Assembly: GCA_022844135.1 (NCBI GenBank)
Contig: JALHMG010000026.1
Location: forward strand, 1 to 64,000
DNA length: 64,000 nucleotides
From: Lysobacterales bacterium
GTDB lineage: Bacteria > Pseudomonadota > Gammaproteobacteria > Xanthomonadales > SZUA-5
Direction of reading: 5' to 3'
Positions 42,519 through 51,507 of this stretch are shown here, in pieces (position 1 is the stretch's first letter; the number at the start of each line of letters is the position of its first letter). The translations under genes and the position numbers were made by a program. Below the pieces are notes generated by a model. It was not told the origin of the DNA, made no database searches, and was given only the letters and a program-made list of their open reading frames with translations.

Positions 42519-45448
42519 GCGCGCTCGGCGCCCTACTGCTCGGCGGCGCGCTGATCGGCATCCAAGCCGCACCGGCGCCCCGCGCCTCGGAGCCATCGGA
42601 ACTCGACTGGACGGCGTTTCGCATCTTCGACAGTAACGCTGGCTTGCCGCAAAACACGGTACTGGCGATCGATCAAGACGCCGCCGGTTTCGTGTACGTC
42701 GGCACCGAACGCGGCCTGGCTCGATACGATGGCCGCGCATTCGAGAACGTGCCGCTGGGCGATATCGGCGCCCTGCCGGTGGGCGCGCTCGCGAGCGGCG
42801 AGGATGGTGCGCTGTGGATCGGCACCGATGGCGCCGGCGTCTGGCGCAGCCGGGGCGGAGCGCCCGAGGCGGTGACGAGTGCTGCGCCGCGCGTGCATCG
42901 GTTGCTCGCTGGCCCACAGGAAATGTGGGTCGCCAGCGACAGCGGATTGCTGCGCTGCCCGTATGTCCGCGGCGCCCCCGGCGGCGAGGCGCCAGCGGCT
43001 GCGCCCTGCGTGTTGCTGGAGGCAACGCGCGGCATCGGCATCCGCAGCGTGCTGGCCGCAGGCGAAGATGCGCTATGGATCGGCACCAATGGCGAAGGCC
43101 TCAGGCGCCTCGTGGATGTACGCAAAGCGGCGCGCCTCGACGATTTCCACCTCGACCGCGACGATGGTTTGCCCAACAGTATCGTCATCTCGCTCGGCGC
43201 CTGGCGCGACGATCTCTGGATCGGCGCCGGACGCGGATTTGCGCGGCTGCGCGGCGAGCAGCTGGATGTCTGGTCGGCCGCCAACGGCCTGGTGTCGTCG
43301 ATGGCTTTCGGCTTTGCGGCCGACGAGCAACGGTTACTGGTCGCGCTGCGACCCGGCGGCCTTGCCAGCATCGATGCGGCGGATCGCTGGCGCACGCTGC
43401 GCGGCGCGCACGGTTTGCCGGAGGACAACATCCAGGTCCTTTTTCGCGAACGCATCGCCGGCCATTTGTGGATCGGCACCTATGGCGGCGGCATCGCGCG
43501 CGAGGAGCCCGGCCGCTTTGCGTTGTTCGATCAACGCCGCGGGCTGCCCGATCGCGCTGTCGTTGGCCTTGGTTTGCTCGACGATCGGCTCTGGGTCGGC
43601 ACCGCCAACGGCGCCGTGGTCTGGCGCGACGGCGCCTTTGTTCCAATGCTGCCGCCCGAGCTTGGCGTGCGTCAGGTGCGCGCGGCGCTGCGCACGCCGG
43701 ACGGCGACTTGTTCGTTGCCAGCGATCGCGGCCTGCTGCGCCTGCGCGACGACAACTTGCTGGATCAGTTCACGGTGGATAACTCGGCGCTGCCTGCAGT
43801 CTGGGCGAACGACTTGACGTACACCGACGAAGGCGCCGTGGTCTGGGTCGCCACCGGGCACGGACTGGCCCGCTGGACGCCGCACTCCGGGCTTAAGCGC
43901 GTGGTCGGCGATGTTGATGTGCCATTGGCCGATGCTGGCGTGAGCGCGTTCGCCAGCGATGGCCGGGAGCGCTTTGCCGTCGCCACCAGCGACGGCGTCT
44001 GGTTTCGGCGCGGCGACGATTTTGCCAAGGCTCCCGACCGCTGCATTGCGCAGCTGACGATCAACGACATGGCCTTCGATGGCGAGCGCGTGTTGATCGC
44101 AGCGCGCGAGGGCCTGATCAGCTGGACACCCGGCGCCGGCTGCAGCGCCGTGCCCGACACGCCGGCCGACAATGGTTGGAGCCATGTGCGCCCGCGCCAA
44201 GGTGGTCTGGTCGCCAGCGGCGTCGATGGCCTGTGGATCGTCGATGGGCGTGGCGCGCGCCGCTTTGGGCTTGAGGATGGACTGCCCGTCCGCGAACTGG
44301 CGCGCGGCAATACCCTGGCCGTCGATCGCGCCGGACGCATTTTTGCCGGCACCAATCTGGGCGTGGGCGCATTGCGCGACGTTGCCGAGGCCCCAACCTC
44401 GCCAGCGCCATTGCAGCTTTCCGCAACGCTCGCCGGCGGCGCCACGCTGGAGCCCGGTGCCACGCTGCCGCTGCAGTCGGCCAGCGTGCATTTTCGCTAT
44501 CGCTTGTTGAGCTTAGATCGCGAGCATCGGCATCGCTATACGCATCAGTTGATCGGGATCGATACCGCGCCGCACCAGCGCAGCGAGGCGGAGGTCGACT
44601 ATGTGCGATTGCCGCCTGGCGACTACCGTTTCGAGGTATCGGCGGTGGATGCCAACGGCGTGCGCTCCAAACCGCTATCGCTGGACTTTCAGGTTGCCGC
44701 ACCCTGGTGGCAACGCTGGCCGGCGTTGGCCGGCGGCGGGCTGGCGCTGGTGTTGGGCGGCGCGCTGCTGGGACGCTGGCGCCTGCGCGCGCTGAAGCGG
44801 CGGGCGGCGCTGCTGCAAGCGCAAGTTGCAGAGCGCACCCAGGAGCTGGCCGACGCCAATCGGCGCCTCAGCGAAGCGGCGCTCACCGATCCGCTCACCG
44901 GGCTTCGCAACCGCCGCTACCTGGCGCAGATCGAGCACGACGAGTGCGAGCGCACACGGCGCCGCACGCGGGCGGGCGATGCGCACGCCGATCTGATCGT
45001 GGTGTTGCTCGATCTCGATCATTTCAAACAGATCAACGATAACTTCGGCCATCCCGCAGGGGATGCGGTACTGCAAGCGGCCGCAAAACGCCTCGCTGGC
45101 GTGGCGCGCGCTGGAGACGCGGTGCTGCGCTGGGGCGGCGAGGAATTCCTGATGCTGCTGCGCGACAGCGATCGCAGAGCCTTAACGGAGATCGCCCATC
45201 GCGTCCTGGCCGCGGTGCACGGCGATGTCGCGTTCGATGGTCAGCAAATCGGCGTACACGCCTCGGCAGGCATCGTGGCGTTTCCGTTGTATGGTCGTGC
45301 GGAGGCGAGTTTGAGCGATGCCATCGCGCGCGCCGATGAAGCGTTGTACGCTGCCAAACGCGCGGGACGCGATGGCGCGATGGTGGTACAAAACGACGAG
45401 ACGATCTGGATCAAACGCCCATGGACCGACAACAGTTCATCGATTTAG
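42515..45448 (+). CDS. Propeller sensor-linked diguanylate cyclase (Reg_prop/Y_Y_Y-GGDEF)
   Basis: The 977-residue protein starts with a signal-like helix, then repeated two-component-regulator propeller units (NAGLPQNTVLAIDQDAAGFV, GALWIGTDGAGVWR, DDLWIGAGRGFARL, LWIGTYGGGIAREEPG), a Y_Y_Y domain (FRYRLLSLDREHRHRYTHQL) and a membrane helix near 736-757. The cytoplasmic GGDEF domain has GGEEF at 874-878 and an RxxD inhibitory site at 865-868, five residues before, so it is predicted to be an active, product-inhibited cyclase. The ATG overlaps the kinase gene stop by 4 bp, so periplasmic sensing, phosphorylation and c-di-GMP production are coupled in one transcript. Confidence 0.92.
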   Translation: MSALGALLLGGALIGIQAAPAPRASEPSELDWTAFRIFDSNAGLPQNTVLAIDQDAAGFVYVGTERGLARYDGRAFENVPLGDIGALPVGALASGEDGALWIGTDGAGVWRSRGGAPEAVTSAAPRVHRLLAGPQEMWVASDSGLLRCPYVRGAPGGEAPAAAPCVLLEATRGIGIRSVLAAGEDALWIGTNGEGLRRLVDVRKAARLDDFHLDRDDGLPNSIVISLGAWRDDLWIGAGRGFARLRGEQLDVWSAANGLVSSMAFGFAADEQRLLVALRPGGLASIDAADRWRTLRGAHGLPEDNIQVLFRERIAGHLWIGTYGGGIAREEPGRFALFDQRRGLPDRAVVGLGLLDDRLWVGTANGAVVWRDGAFVPMLPPELGVRQVRAALRTPDGDLFVASDRGLLRLRDDNLLDQFTVDNSALPAVWANDLTYTDEGAVVWVATGHGLARWTPHSGLKRVVGDVDVPLADAGVSAFASDGRERFAVATSDGVWFRRGDDFAKAPDRCIAQLTINDMAFDGERVLIAAREGLISWTPGAGCSAVPDTPADNGWSHVRPRQGGLVASGVDGLWIVDGRGARRFGLEDGLPVRELARGNTLAVDRAGRIFAGTNLGVGALRDVAEAPTSPAPLQLSATLAGGATLEPGATLPLQSASVHFRYRLLSLDREHRHRYTHQLIGIDTAPHQRSEAEVDYVRLPPGDYRFEVSAVDANGVRSKPLSLDFQVAAPWWQRWPALAGGGLALVLGGALLGRWRLRALKRRAALLQAQVAERTQELADANRRLSEAALTDPLTGLRNRRYLAQIEHDECERTRRRTRAGDAHADLIVVLLDLDHFKQINDNFGHPAGDAVLQAAAKRLAGVARAGDAVLRWGGEEFLMLLRDSDRRALTEIAHRVLAAVHGDVAFDGQQIGVHASAGIVAFPLYGRAEASLSDAIARADEALYAAKRAGRDGAMVVQNDETIWIKRPWTDNSSSI

Positions 45449-46398
45449 CGACGTCGCAGGCGTGGTCGCCTGAGCAGATCGCGCGCGCCGCGCAGTTGCT
45501 GGACTTGCGGCCTGGCGTTGCGCATTGGTGGCGCTTCTCCATGTCGCTGCTGCGCGGTGTGGGCAGCGGTTCGCTGTGTGCCGGCATTGTCTGTTTCGTC
45601 GCCGCAAACTGGCAGGACTTCGGCATCTGGGGCCGATTTGCGCTGCTGCAACTGGCCTTCGTCGCTGCGGTTGCGCTGGCGTGGTGGCGACCACCGCCGG
45701 ATATCTTCGGCGAAGTCGGATGTTTTCTGGCGGCATTCCTGATCGGCTGCCTGTTCGCGCTGTTCGGCCAGCACTACCAGACCGGCGCCGATGTCTATGA
45801 GCTGTTTCTCGCCTGGGCGTTCATCGGCCTGCCCTTCGCTGTGCCCTCGCGCAGCGGCGCCACGGCGGCGTTGCTGATCGTCGTCTTCAACATCGGCCTG
45901 GCGTTGTGGGCCAGCGTGTTCGGCCTGGATGTGTTGGTCGGCAGCGCAATCTGGGGCTTCGAATCGCGACAGCTCTCGCTCGCTGTCGCCGTATTCGCCA
46001 ATCTCGCCATTCTGGCAGCGCTCTGGGCATCGGGCTTGCGCGCGCTGTGGTTGCTGGCGCTGCCGCTCATCGCCACGGCGGTGTACACGTCCATTGCCTG
46101 CGCCATGACCGCCTGGGGTGGCAGCGTGGCGGCGTGGGTCCTGTTCCTTTCCGGATTCGCAGCGCTGCTGGCAATTGCGCACTTGCTGTCCAATCGCCTT
46201 TCCAGCGTGCTGCCCGACACCATCGCCGCCGCGGCGTTGATCGTGGTATCGACCATCGTCTGGGTGCGCGTGCTGTTCGACGCGCCGGGCGACGACATCC
46301 TGGCGAGCTTGCTGATCGCGATTTGGATCGGCGGATGCGCCGCGTTTATGGGCACCCGCCTGCTGGCACGGCATCGCGCCTACGGAGACGCCGCATGA
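45421..46398 (+). CDS. DUF2157 multi-pass membrane protein
   Basis: The 325-residue protein has an N-terminal soluble segment (DLATSQAWSPEQIARAAQLL) with the DUF2157 GWRFSM-like entry to the first helix, then nine or ten membrane helices. The start overlaps the preceding GGDEF gene by 28 bp, and the stop overlaps the next ATG. DUF2157 and DUF4401 proteins are frequently neighbours, each with similar helix layout; the role is unknown. Confidence 0.85.
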   Translation: MDRQQFIDLATSQAWSPEQIARAAQLLDLRPGVAHWWRFSMSLLRGVGSGSLCAGIVCFVAANWQDFGIWGRFALLQLAFVAAVALAWWRPPPDIFGEVGCFLAAFLIGCLFALFGQHYQTGADVYELFLAWAFIGLPFAVPSRSGATAALLIVVFNIGLALWASVFGLDVLVGSAIWGFESRQLSLAVAVFANLAILAALWASGLRALWLLALPLIATAVYTSIACAMTAWGGSVAAWVLFLSGFAALLAIAHLLSNRLSSVLPDTIAAAALIVVSTIVWVRVLFDAPGDDILASLLIAIWIGGCAAFMGTRLLARHRAYGDAA

Positions 46399-47339
46399 TC
46401 AAGCTCGGCGATGGCGACATCATTCGATTGACCAGCGCCGGCCTGCTTGAGCGCGATCTCCCGCTCAACACCGCATCGCCATGGATGCTGAAACTGTTGC
46501 TGGGCGGCGCCGCCTGGCTGGCGGCGATTTTCGTGATCGCGTTCGTGGCGCTGCTGTTCGAGCCCAGAACCAACATGGAGGCGGGCGCGCTCGGCGCTGT
46601 TTTGCTCGCCGCTGGAGCGCTGTTGTTCGCCTCATCGCGCGCGCTGTTCGCCGAACAGATCGCGCTGGCGGCTTCGCTGGCCGGTCAGGGGTTTCTGCTG
46701 TTCGCCATCGCGCGAGGCATCGATGTCGACTCGCCCCGTGCGATCGCCTTCGTCGCCTGCGCCATTCAGGTGGCGGTGTTCGTACTGCTGCCCAATCACT
46801 TGAGCCGATTGCTGAGCGCGTTCTTCGCCGCGCTCGCGTGGGCGATGGCCTGGCGGCTGGGCTGGCTCGATTGGAGCGGCAGCACGCAGAGCGCATTCGC
46901 GGGGCTGGTCGATTGGATTTACGGCGTGGTGCCGATTGTCGCGCTCGCGGCGGGATTGGTGCTCAGCGAGGCGCGCTGGTTGACGACCCCGCTGAGCCGC
47001 TGGTTCTTGCCGGCCACCACCAGCCTGATTGCAGCGCTATGCGTAGCGCCGATCGTGCTTTTGCCCATTGAGCGCAGTGCGATCTTCGGCGGCGGCGGCG
47101 CCGGCTTGGCGCCATGGCCGCTCCTGTCGCTGCTCACGGCGCTCGGCGCGCTCGCTGCCGCCCGGTACCTGGGCAGTGCCGCGCTGATGGCGCTGGCGAT
47201 CGTCAGCGCCATTTTGAGCACCATCGCCTTCTACTACGAACTGACCATGCCGCTGCTCGCCAAATCGCTGCTGATGCTGGGCATAGCAGCGCTGGCCTTC
47301 GCCGCGCACGGTTACTTGCGCAAACGGGAGGTTGCATGA
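46395..47339 (+). CDS. DUF4401 multi-pass membrane protein
   Basis: The 314-residue protein starts on the ATGA overlap with DUF2157 and has nine or so hydrophobic helices (LLLGGAAWLAAIFVIAFVAL, YGVVPIVALAAGLVLSEARW). It ends FAAHGYLRKREVA, and the stop overlaps the GDYXXLXY gene. DUF4401 is usually encoded between DUF2157 and GDYXXLXY proteins, as here, suggesting one membrane complex of unknown function. Confidence 0.82.
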   Translation: MIKLGDGDIIRLTSAGLLERDLPLNTASPWMLKLLLGGAAWLAAIFVIAFVALLFEPRTNMEAGALGAVLLAAGALLFASSRALFAEQIALAASLAGQGFLLFAIARGIDVDSPRAIAFVACAIQVAVFVLLPNHLSRLLSAFFAALAWAMAWRLGWLDWSGSTQSAFAGLVDWIYGVVPIVALAAGLVLSEARWLTTPLSRWFLPATTSLIAALCVAPIVLLPIERSAIFGGGGAGLAPWPLLSLLTALGALAAARYLGSAALMALAIVSAILSTIAFYYELTMPLLAKSLLMLGIAALAFAAHGYLRKREVA

Positions 47340-47788
47340 ACGCACGGTTCTGGATCGCCATCGGCGCAGCGCTCGGACTGTTCGCGATCAACTACGCGAT
47401 TGCCGGGAAAGAGCGCATCGTGCGCGGCGGCACGCCGATATTGCTGGAACTGGCGCCCGTCGATCCACGCTCATTGATGCAAGGCGACTACATGGCGCTG
47501 CGTTTCGCGATCGCCAACGCGTTGGCCAGCGGCGACGAGCCCCGCCGCGAAGGCCGCCATTACACCGCGCCGATCCGCATCGACGCCAACCGCGTCGCGC
47601 ACATCGACGCCAACGGCACGCATAAGCTGCGCTATCGCTGGCGCAACAACGGCCCGTGGATCGGCACCAATGCCTTTTTCTTCGAGGAAGGCAGTGCCGA
47701 GCGCTACGCCAACGCCAAATTCGGCGAGTTCCGGCTGGACGAAGACACCGGCGAGGCGGTGTTGGTGGGGTTGGTGGACAGGCCTTAG
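47336..47788 (+). CDS. GDYXXLXY domain protein
   Basis: The 150-residue protein has one N-terminal helix (FWIAIGAALGLFAINYAI), then the family motif as LMQGDYMALRFAIA and a C-terminal FFFEEGSAERYANAKFGEFR beta segment. The GDYXXLXY family is named for this motif and occurs with DUF2157/DUF4401 genes; function unknown, probably periplasmic. Its stop codon is followed at once by a heptamer array. Confidence 0.88.
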   Translation: MNARFWIAIGAALGLFAINYAIAGKERIVRGGTPILLELAPVDPRSLMQGDYMALRFAIANALASGDEPRREGRHYTAPIRIDANRVAHIDANGTHKLRYRWRNNGPWIGTNAFFFEEGSAERYANAKFGEFRLDEDTGEAVLVGLVDRP

Positions 47789-47823
47789 TTTTGGGTCTTG
47801 GCTCTTGGTTCTTGGTTCTTGGT
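47789..47823. repeat. Degenerate heptamer array directly after a stop codon
   Basis: Five 7-bp units (TTTTGGG, TCTTGGC, then TCTTGGT three times) begin on the base after the GDYXXLXY stop. Read on the other strand the consensus is CCAAGAA, the same family as at 8686-8727 and 47932-47971 but in opposite orientation. Confidence 0.6.
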
Positions 47824-47931
47824 TCAACGCAAGCCGCCCTACGCGGCTTTCGCGAAAACCGCGCATCCGGTGTAGCTTTATCTCCCGCATGCCGAACTGA
47901 CGGCGACCCGCTGAGTGCACGCACCCGCGAT

Positions 47932-47971
47932 CCAAGATCCCAGAACCAAGAACCGGCAACCGAGAACCCAA
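47932..47971. repeat. Degenerate heptamer array ending at a start codon
   Basis: Units CCAAGAT, CCCAGAA, CCAAGAA, CCGGCAA, CCGAGAA and a partial CCCAA run straight into the ATG at 47972. As at 8686-8727, no Shine-Dalgarno sequence is present. Confidence 0.6.
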
Positions 47972-49132
47972 ATGATCCAACGCGTCGAACACATCGGCTT
48001 CTTCAGCAAACTCAAATCCTCGTTCGTCGGTTTCCTGATGTCGTTCGTGATCATCCTGATCGCGCTCGCGGTGTTGGCCTGGAACGAGCACCGCACGCTC
48101 AAGAACTACAAGGGGCTTGTCGCCGCATCAGAAGCCGTGATCGGCATCGAGCCTGAGCCGGTCGATCCCGCGCATCAGGGCAAGCTCGTGTACTTCAGCG
48201 CTGAAGTGAGCAGCGATACGCCGGTGAGCGACGACGCGTTTGGTTTGAGCCGCGATGCGCTGGTGCTCCGGCGTAAAGTCGAGATGTATCAGTGGCGCGA
48301 AAAAGAGCGCACCGAGGAGCGCGAAAAGATCGGCGGCGGCACCGAGCGCGTAACCACGTACAGCTACGAAAAAGTCTGGGACGACGACCTCAACGACTCC
48401 TCGCGCTTCCAGGACACCAGCCATCGCAACCCCGACAGCCTGCCCTACGACAGCGAGCGCTTCGTCGCCGAGAACGCCATGATCGGGGCTTATGTGGCGA
48501 ACGAGGCGGTGATCGGCGCCCTCAACGATGAACCGCTCGCGCTCGGCGAGGCCGATGCCTTTCCCGAGGACTTTCGACTCGTGAGCGGCAATACGCTGTA
48601 TCGCGGCGGCGATCCAGACCGCCCCGAGATTGGCGATGTGCGCATCCGCTTTACGGAAGTGCCCTACCAGATTGCCTCAGTAATCGCCGAACCCTCCGGC
48701 AACGGCCTGGTGCCGTGGACCAGCCCGGCGGGCACCAGCATCCTGCTGGTGGAGGCCGGTCAAGTCGACGCTGCGACCGTGATCGAGCGTGCGCAAAGCG
48801 CCAACACCACCTTCGGCTGGATCTTCCGCGCCGGCGGCGTATTCGCGCTGTTCATCGCGTTCACGATGATGTTCGCGCCGCTCTCCACCGCCGCCAGCGT
48901 GTTGCCACCGGTGGGCCGCTTCGTCGGCAAATTCGCCGCACTCGCGGCGCTGATCATGGCGGTCGTAATCGGTGGCCTGACCATCGTCCTCAGCTGGATC
49001 GTGGTGCGCCCGCTGTACGCGATTGCCATCGTCGTCGCCATCGTCGCCGCCATCGCGTGGTGGTCGCGCCGCAAAGCCACCCCGCCCCCACCGCCACCCG
49101 CCATGTCGATGCCGCCTCCACCGCCGCGATGA
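47972..49132 (+). CDS. TMEM43 family membrane protein
   Basis: Start chosen at ATG 47972, immediately after the heptamer array; an upstream in-frame ATG would translate the repeats. The 386-residue protein has an N-terminal helix (FVGFLMSFVIILIALAVLAW), the TMEM43 core (KLVYFSAEVSSDTPVSDDAF, VEMYQWREKERTE, TYSYEKVWDD) and three C-terminal helices, then a Pro-rich tail. TMEM43/LUMA is a conserved membrane protein from bacteria to mammals; bacterial function is unknown. Confidence 0.88.
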   Translation: MIQRVEHIGFFSKLKSSFVGFLMSFVIILIALAVLAWNEHRTLKNYKGLVAASEAVIGIEPEPVDPAHQGKLVYFSAEVSSDTPVSDDAFGLSRDALVLRRKVEMYQWREKERTEEREKIGGGTERVTTYSYEKVWDDDLNDSSRFQDTSHRNPDSLPYDSERFVAENAMIGAYVANEAVIGALNDEPLALGEADAFPEDFRLVSGNTLYRGGDPDRPEIGDVRIRFTEVPYQIASVIAEPSGNGLVPWTSPAGTSILLVEAGQVDAATVIERAQSANTTFGWIFRAGGVFALFIAFTMMFAPLSTAASVLPPVGRFVGKFAALAALIMAVVIGGLTIVLSWIVVRPLYAIAIVVAIVAAIAWWSRRKATPPPPPPAMSMPPPPPR

Positions 49133-49189
49133 CCAAAAACTCCGCGTTCGCGGATACTCAAAGCACCTTGAGCCAAGGGCGGGGCGAAG

Positions 49190-50661
49190 GTGACACTGGA
49201 TCAGCTGGCCGAGTCGTTGATCGAGAGCTTGCAAAAGCAAGACTGGCCGCGTGCGCTGGTGCTGGCGTGGCATGGGTTTCACGAGGACGGCGCACGGACG
49301 ACGACCTGGTTACGCGCAAGCTGGGGCTTCACCGAGGAAATGGTCGAGGATTGGATCGATTGGCTCAGCCGGCCGCACATCGATCTCAACGAACTCAAGC
49401 GGCGCCTCAGAAGTCGACCCGTCCTCCTTCTCGCTGCACTCGATAACCTGGCGCTAAGCGGCAGCGCCGAAGTGCTTGCGCAACCGCTGTGCATCAAGAA
49501 CTACTGGCTGGTGTTGCGCGCCAAGCCCTATGAATCCACGACCGGCCAGGACGCCGATCTGATTCGCTTTGTGCCTCATTGGAGTATCGTCGCCAAAAGA
49601 TTCGATTTACGAAGCCCGTCGAGAACATCGGAGGTTTTTCACTCAGACCTGCTGTTCATTGCGCTCAGTCGCGTTTCGCCAACACCGATCATCTATCTGG
49701 TTGAATTTGGATCGCCCCCTGAGTTCGATTGCGCGCCATGTCGCGATTGGCGGGCGGGCGACATTCTCAATGCAAGCGACCTGGTTGCCGAGGCCCAGGA
49801 GCATTTACAGCGTGCGCGCGGCGCTGGGGCCGATGTCGTGGTGTTCCCGGAGCTGTGCGCGTCACCCTCGATTCGGACACAAATCGCGGCGGATCTTCGG
49901 CGCCATCGTTCGTCCGTCAAGCTGGTCATCGCCGGGAGTTTTCATGTCAACGAGGGCCCGCGCTGGTTCAATCAAGCATTCGTTCTGGACGGCAACGGCA
50001 ACCAGATCGAGGAGTGGACGCAGCGCAAAATGACGGCGGTAAGTCTCTGCCACGGCGCTGAGTCGGAAGGCATCGAAACGTCGTCGGAACTCAAGATCGC
50101 CAGAACGTCTTGTGGCTTGCACGCCATCGCCATTTGCCTGGACCTGGCGCAGGCCCAGTACCTCGAAGAAGTGCCGTTTAACCCGGATATTTCATGAGGA
50201 AACGCGGAAGATCGCGAAGGGATTTGCGCCGGAATCGAGGCGGGAGGAGGAGGAATGGTTGTTCCATTGCGACGACGAGCAACGAAGAGTCCGGCGCAAA
50301 GAACGAGCGAGGGCCGCGTTAGCGAGGAAATGGCAGCGGACAGTCTGTCAATTCAACCAATTCGAAGATTTCAGCGCCGTTACAACGAAATCAAGCCATT
50401 TCCTCGCGACCTCGTGAAATATCCGGGTTTAAGGAGCTGCCGCTGACCTGGCTGTGGGTACCCAGTTTCAGTGCGGGAACAAGCGCACATGAACGCCAGG
50501 CGATTGCCTGCCGCGTTAACCAGGGGACCGTGACCGCCTGCGCGAATCAACGTTCGAAGCCGACACAGACCGGTCGTTCGTTTGTCGTCGGTCCAGAGGC
50601 TGAACTACTCGCACACAGCCCAGGCGAGGGCTGGCAAGTTCATCGCACGCAATGGCTCTAA
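49190..50661 (+). pseudogene. Nitrilase-superfamily (carbon-nitrogen hydrolase) gene interrupted by a MITE
   Basis: From GTG 49190 the frame runs to a premature TGA at 50197 inside a MITE. If the element and one TTTAA copy (251 bp) are removed, the frame continues and ends at TAA 50661, giving 406 codons. The C-terminal half is a nitrilase fold with the catalytic triad visible: Glu in VVVFPELCAS, Lys in WTQRKMTAVS, Cys in AIAICLDLAQ, and the downstream part WLWVPSFSAGTSAHERQAIA and ACRVNQGTVTACANQRS is on the far side of the insertion. The first 200 residues are helical with no recognised domain. It leads into the NLR-like locus. The truncated 335-residue product lacks the end of the fold and is probably inactive. 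Confidence 0.85.
50182..50427. mobile_element. 246-bp MITE, copy 2, inserted in the nitrilase gene (TTTAA duplication)
   Basis: Starts CCCGGATATTTCATGAGG, ends with the inverted CCCGGATATTTCACGAGG, and is flanked by TTTAA at 50177-50181 and 50428-50432. It matches the copy at 6721-6966 in inverse orientation, same length, about 91% identity by eye. The restored reading frame across the target site shows it was inserted into an intact gene. Confidence 0.85.
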
Positions 50662-50706
50662 ACAGTGCTAAACTTTTTCTCCATCGTTTGAGTGCGTAGT
50701 TAAACT

Positions 50707-51507
50707 ATGCGAAACGAATTGCCCGAGATCGTCTCCGCGCTTCAGGCCGGCGATGCGAATCGGTTGGACTCGGTGCAAGACGACGAGCTGCTGCTGCAAG
50801 CCGTCGCAGAGTGCGAGCGCCTCCATCCGGAGGGCCTTTCCGAACAGGCCGCACGCGGGCTTGATCTCGCGTACAGCATGCGTTTGCTCGAATTGGCCGG
50901 TCAGGGCAGTCACGAAGACGAGGCGCATGCCTTTGCGCAGCATTTGTATCGCATGGCGCACGATCAGCGGCGCGAGCATCTGGATTCAATGCGACCGCGC
51001 TTCCATGCGCGTTGGCGAGCCTATGCCGATGTCGCGGCTTTGCTGATGCGCCTACGCGCGCACGAACGGCAAAACGAGCTGGTGCGCGGCACCTCTGAGA
51101 AGTGGACCTTTGTCGTCGATACGTTGCTCAAGAGCGGCCCAGACGGTTTGGGCTGGTCGGCACTGCTCGATGCCATCTGCCAGTCGCCCATTGGACCGCT
51201 CTCGAAAGGTGGACTGACGCACTTGCTGAGCCGCATGCGCGCTGCCGGCTGGGTGCGCACAGTCAAAACCGGGCGCACCGTGCGCGTGTTTTTGGGGCTT
51301 AAGGCGCCTGCGTCTCAAAACACTCCGAGGAATCTGAGCACAGTTGCTGACGTTGCACAGCCGGCAGCTCATTCCGCACTTTCTCCCGCAATCTCAGGCG
51401 CCGACTCCAAGGGCACTCCCCAGAGTCCATCCGACGAGATTATTCAATTCCGTCGCCGAAACCGACCTTGCTCGCAATTCGTTTGCCCCCCGGCGAAGGC
51501 AGCATGA
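50707..51507 (+). CDS. Unknown protein with winged-helix-like region, upstream of the NLR-like gene
   Basis: The 266-residue product has a helical N-terminal half (LQAGDANRLDSVQDDELLLQ, HLYRMAHDQRREHLDSMRPR) and a segment around 130-205 that resembles a winged helix: TFVVDTLLKSGPDGLGWSAL, then LSKGGLTHLLSRMRAAGWVR and TVKTGRTVRVFLGL, with the turn and wing. The C-terminal 60 residues are low complexity. No family was recognised. Its stop overlaps the ATG of the 1796-residue gene (ATGA, 51504-51507), implying coupled translation and a shared role, perhaps as a regulator or adaptor of that protein. Confidence 0.7.
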   Translation: MRNELPEIVSALQAGDANRLDSVQDDELLLQAVAECERLHPEGLSEQAARGLDLAYSMRLLELAGQGSHEDEAHAFAQHLYRMAHDQRREHLDSMRPRFHARWRAYADVAALLMRLRAHERQNELVRGTSEKWTFVVDTLLKSGPDGLGWSALLDAICQSPIGPLSKGGLTHLLSRMRAAGWVRTVKTGRTVRVFLGLKAPASQNTPRNLSTVADVAQPAAHSALSPAISGADSKGTPQSPSDEIIQFRRRNRPCSQFVCPPAKAA

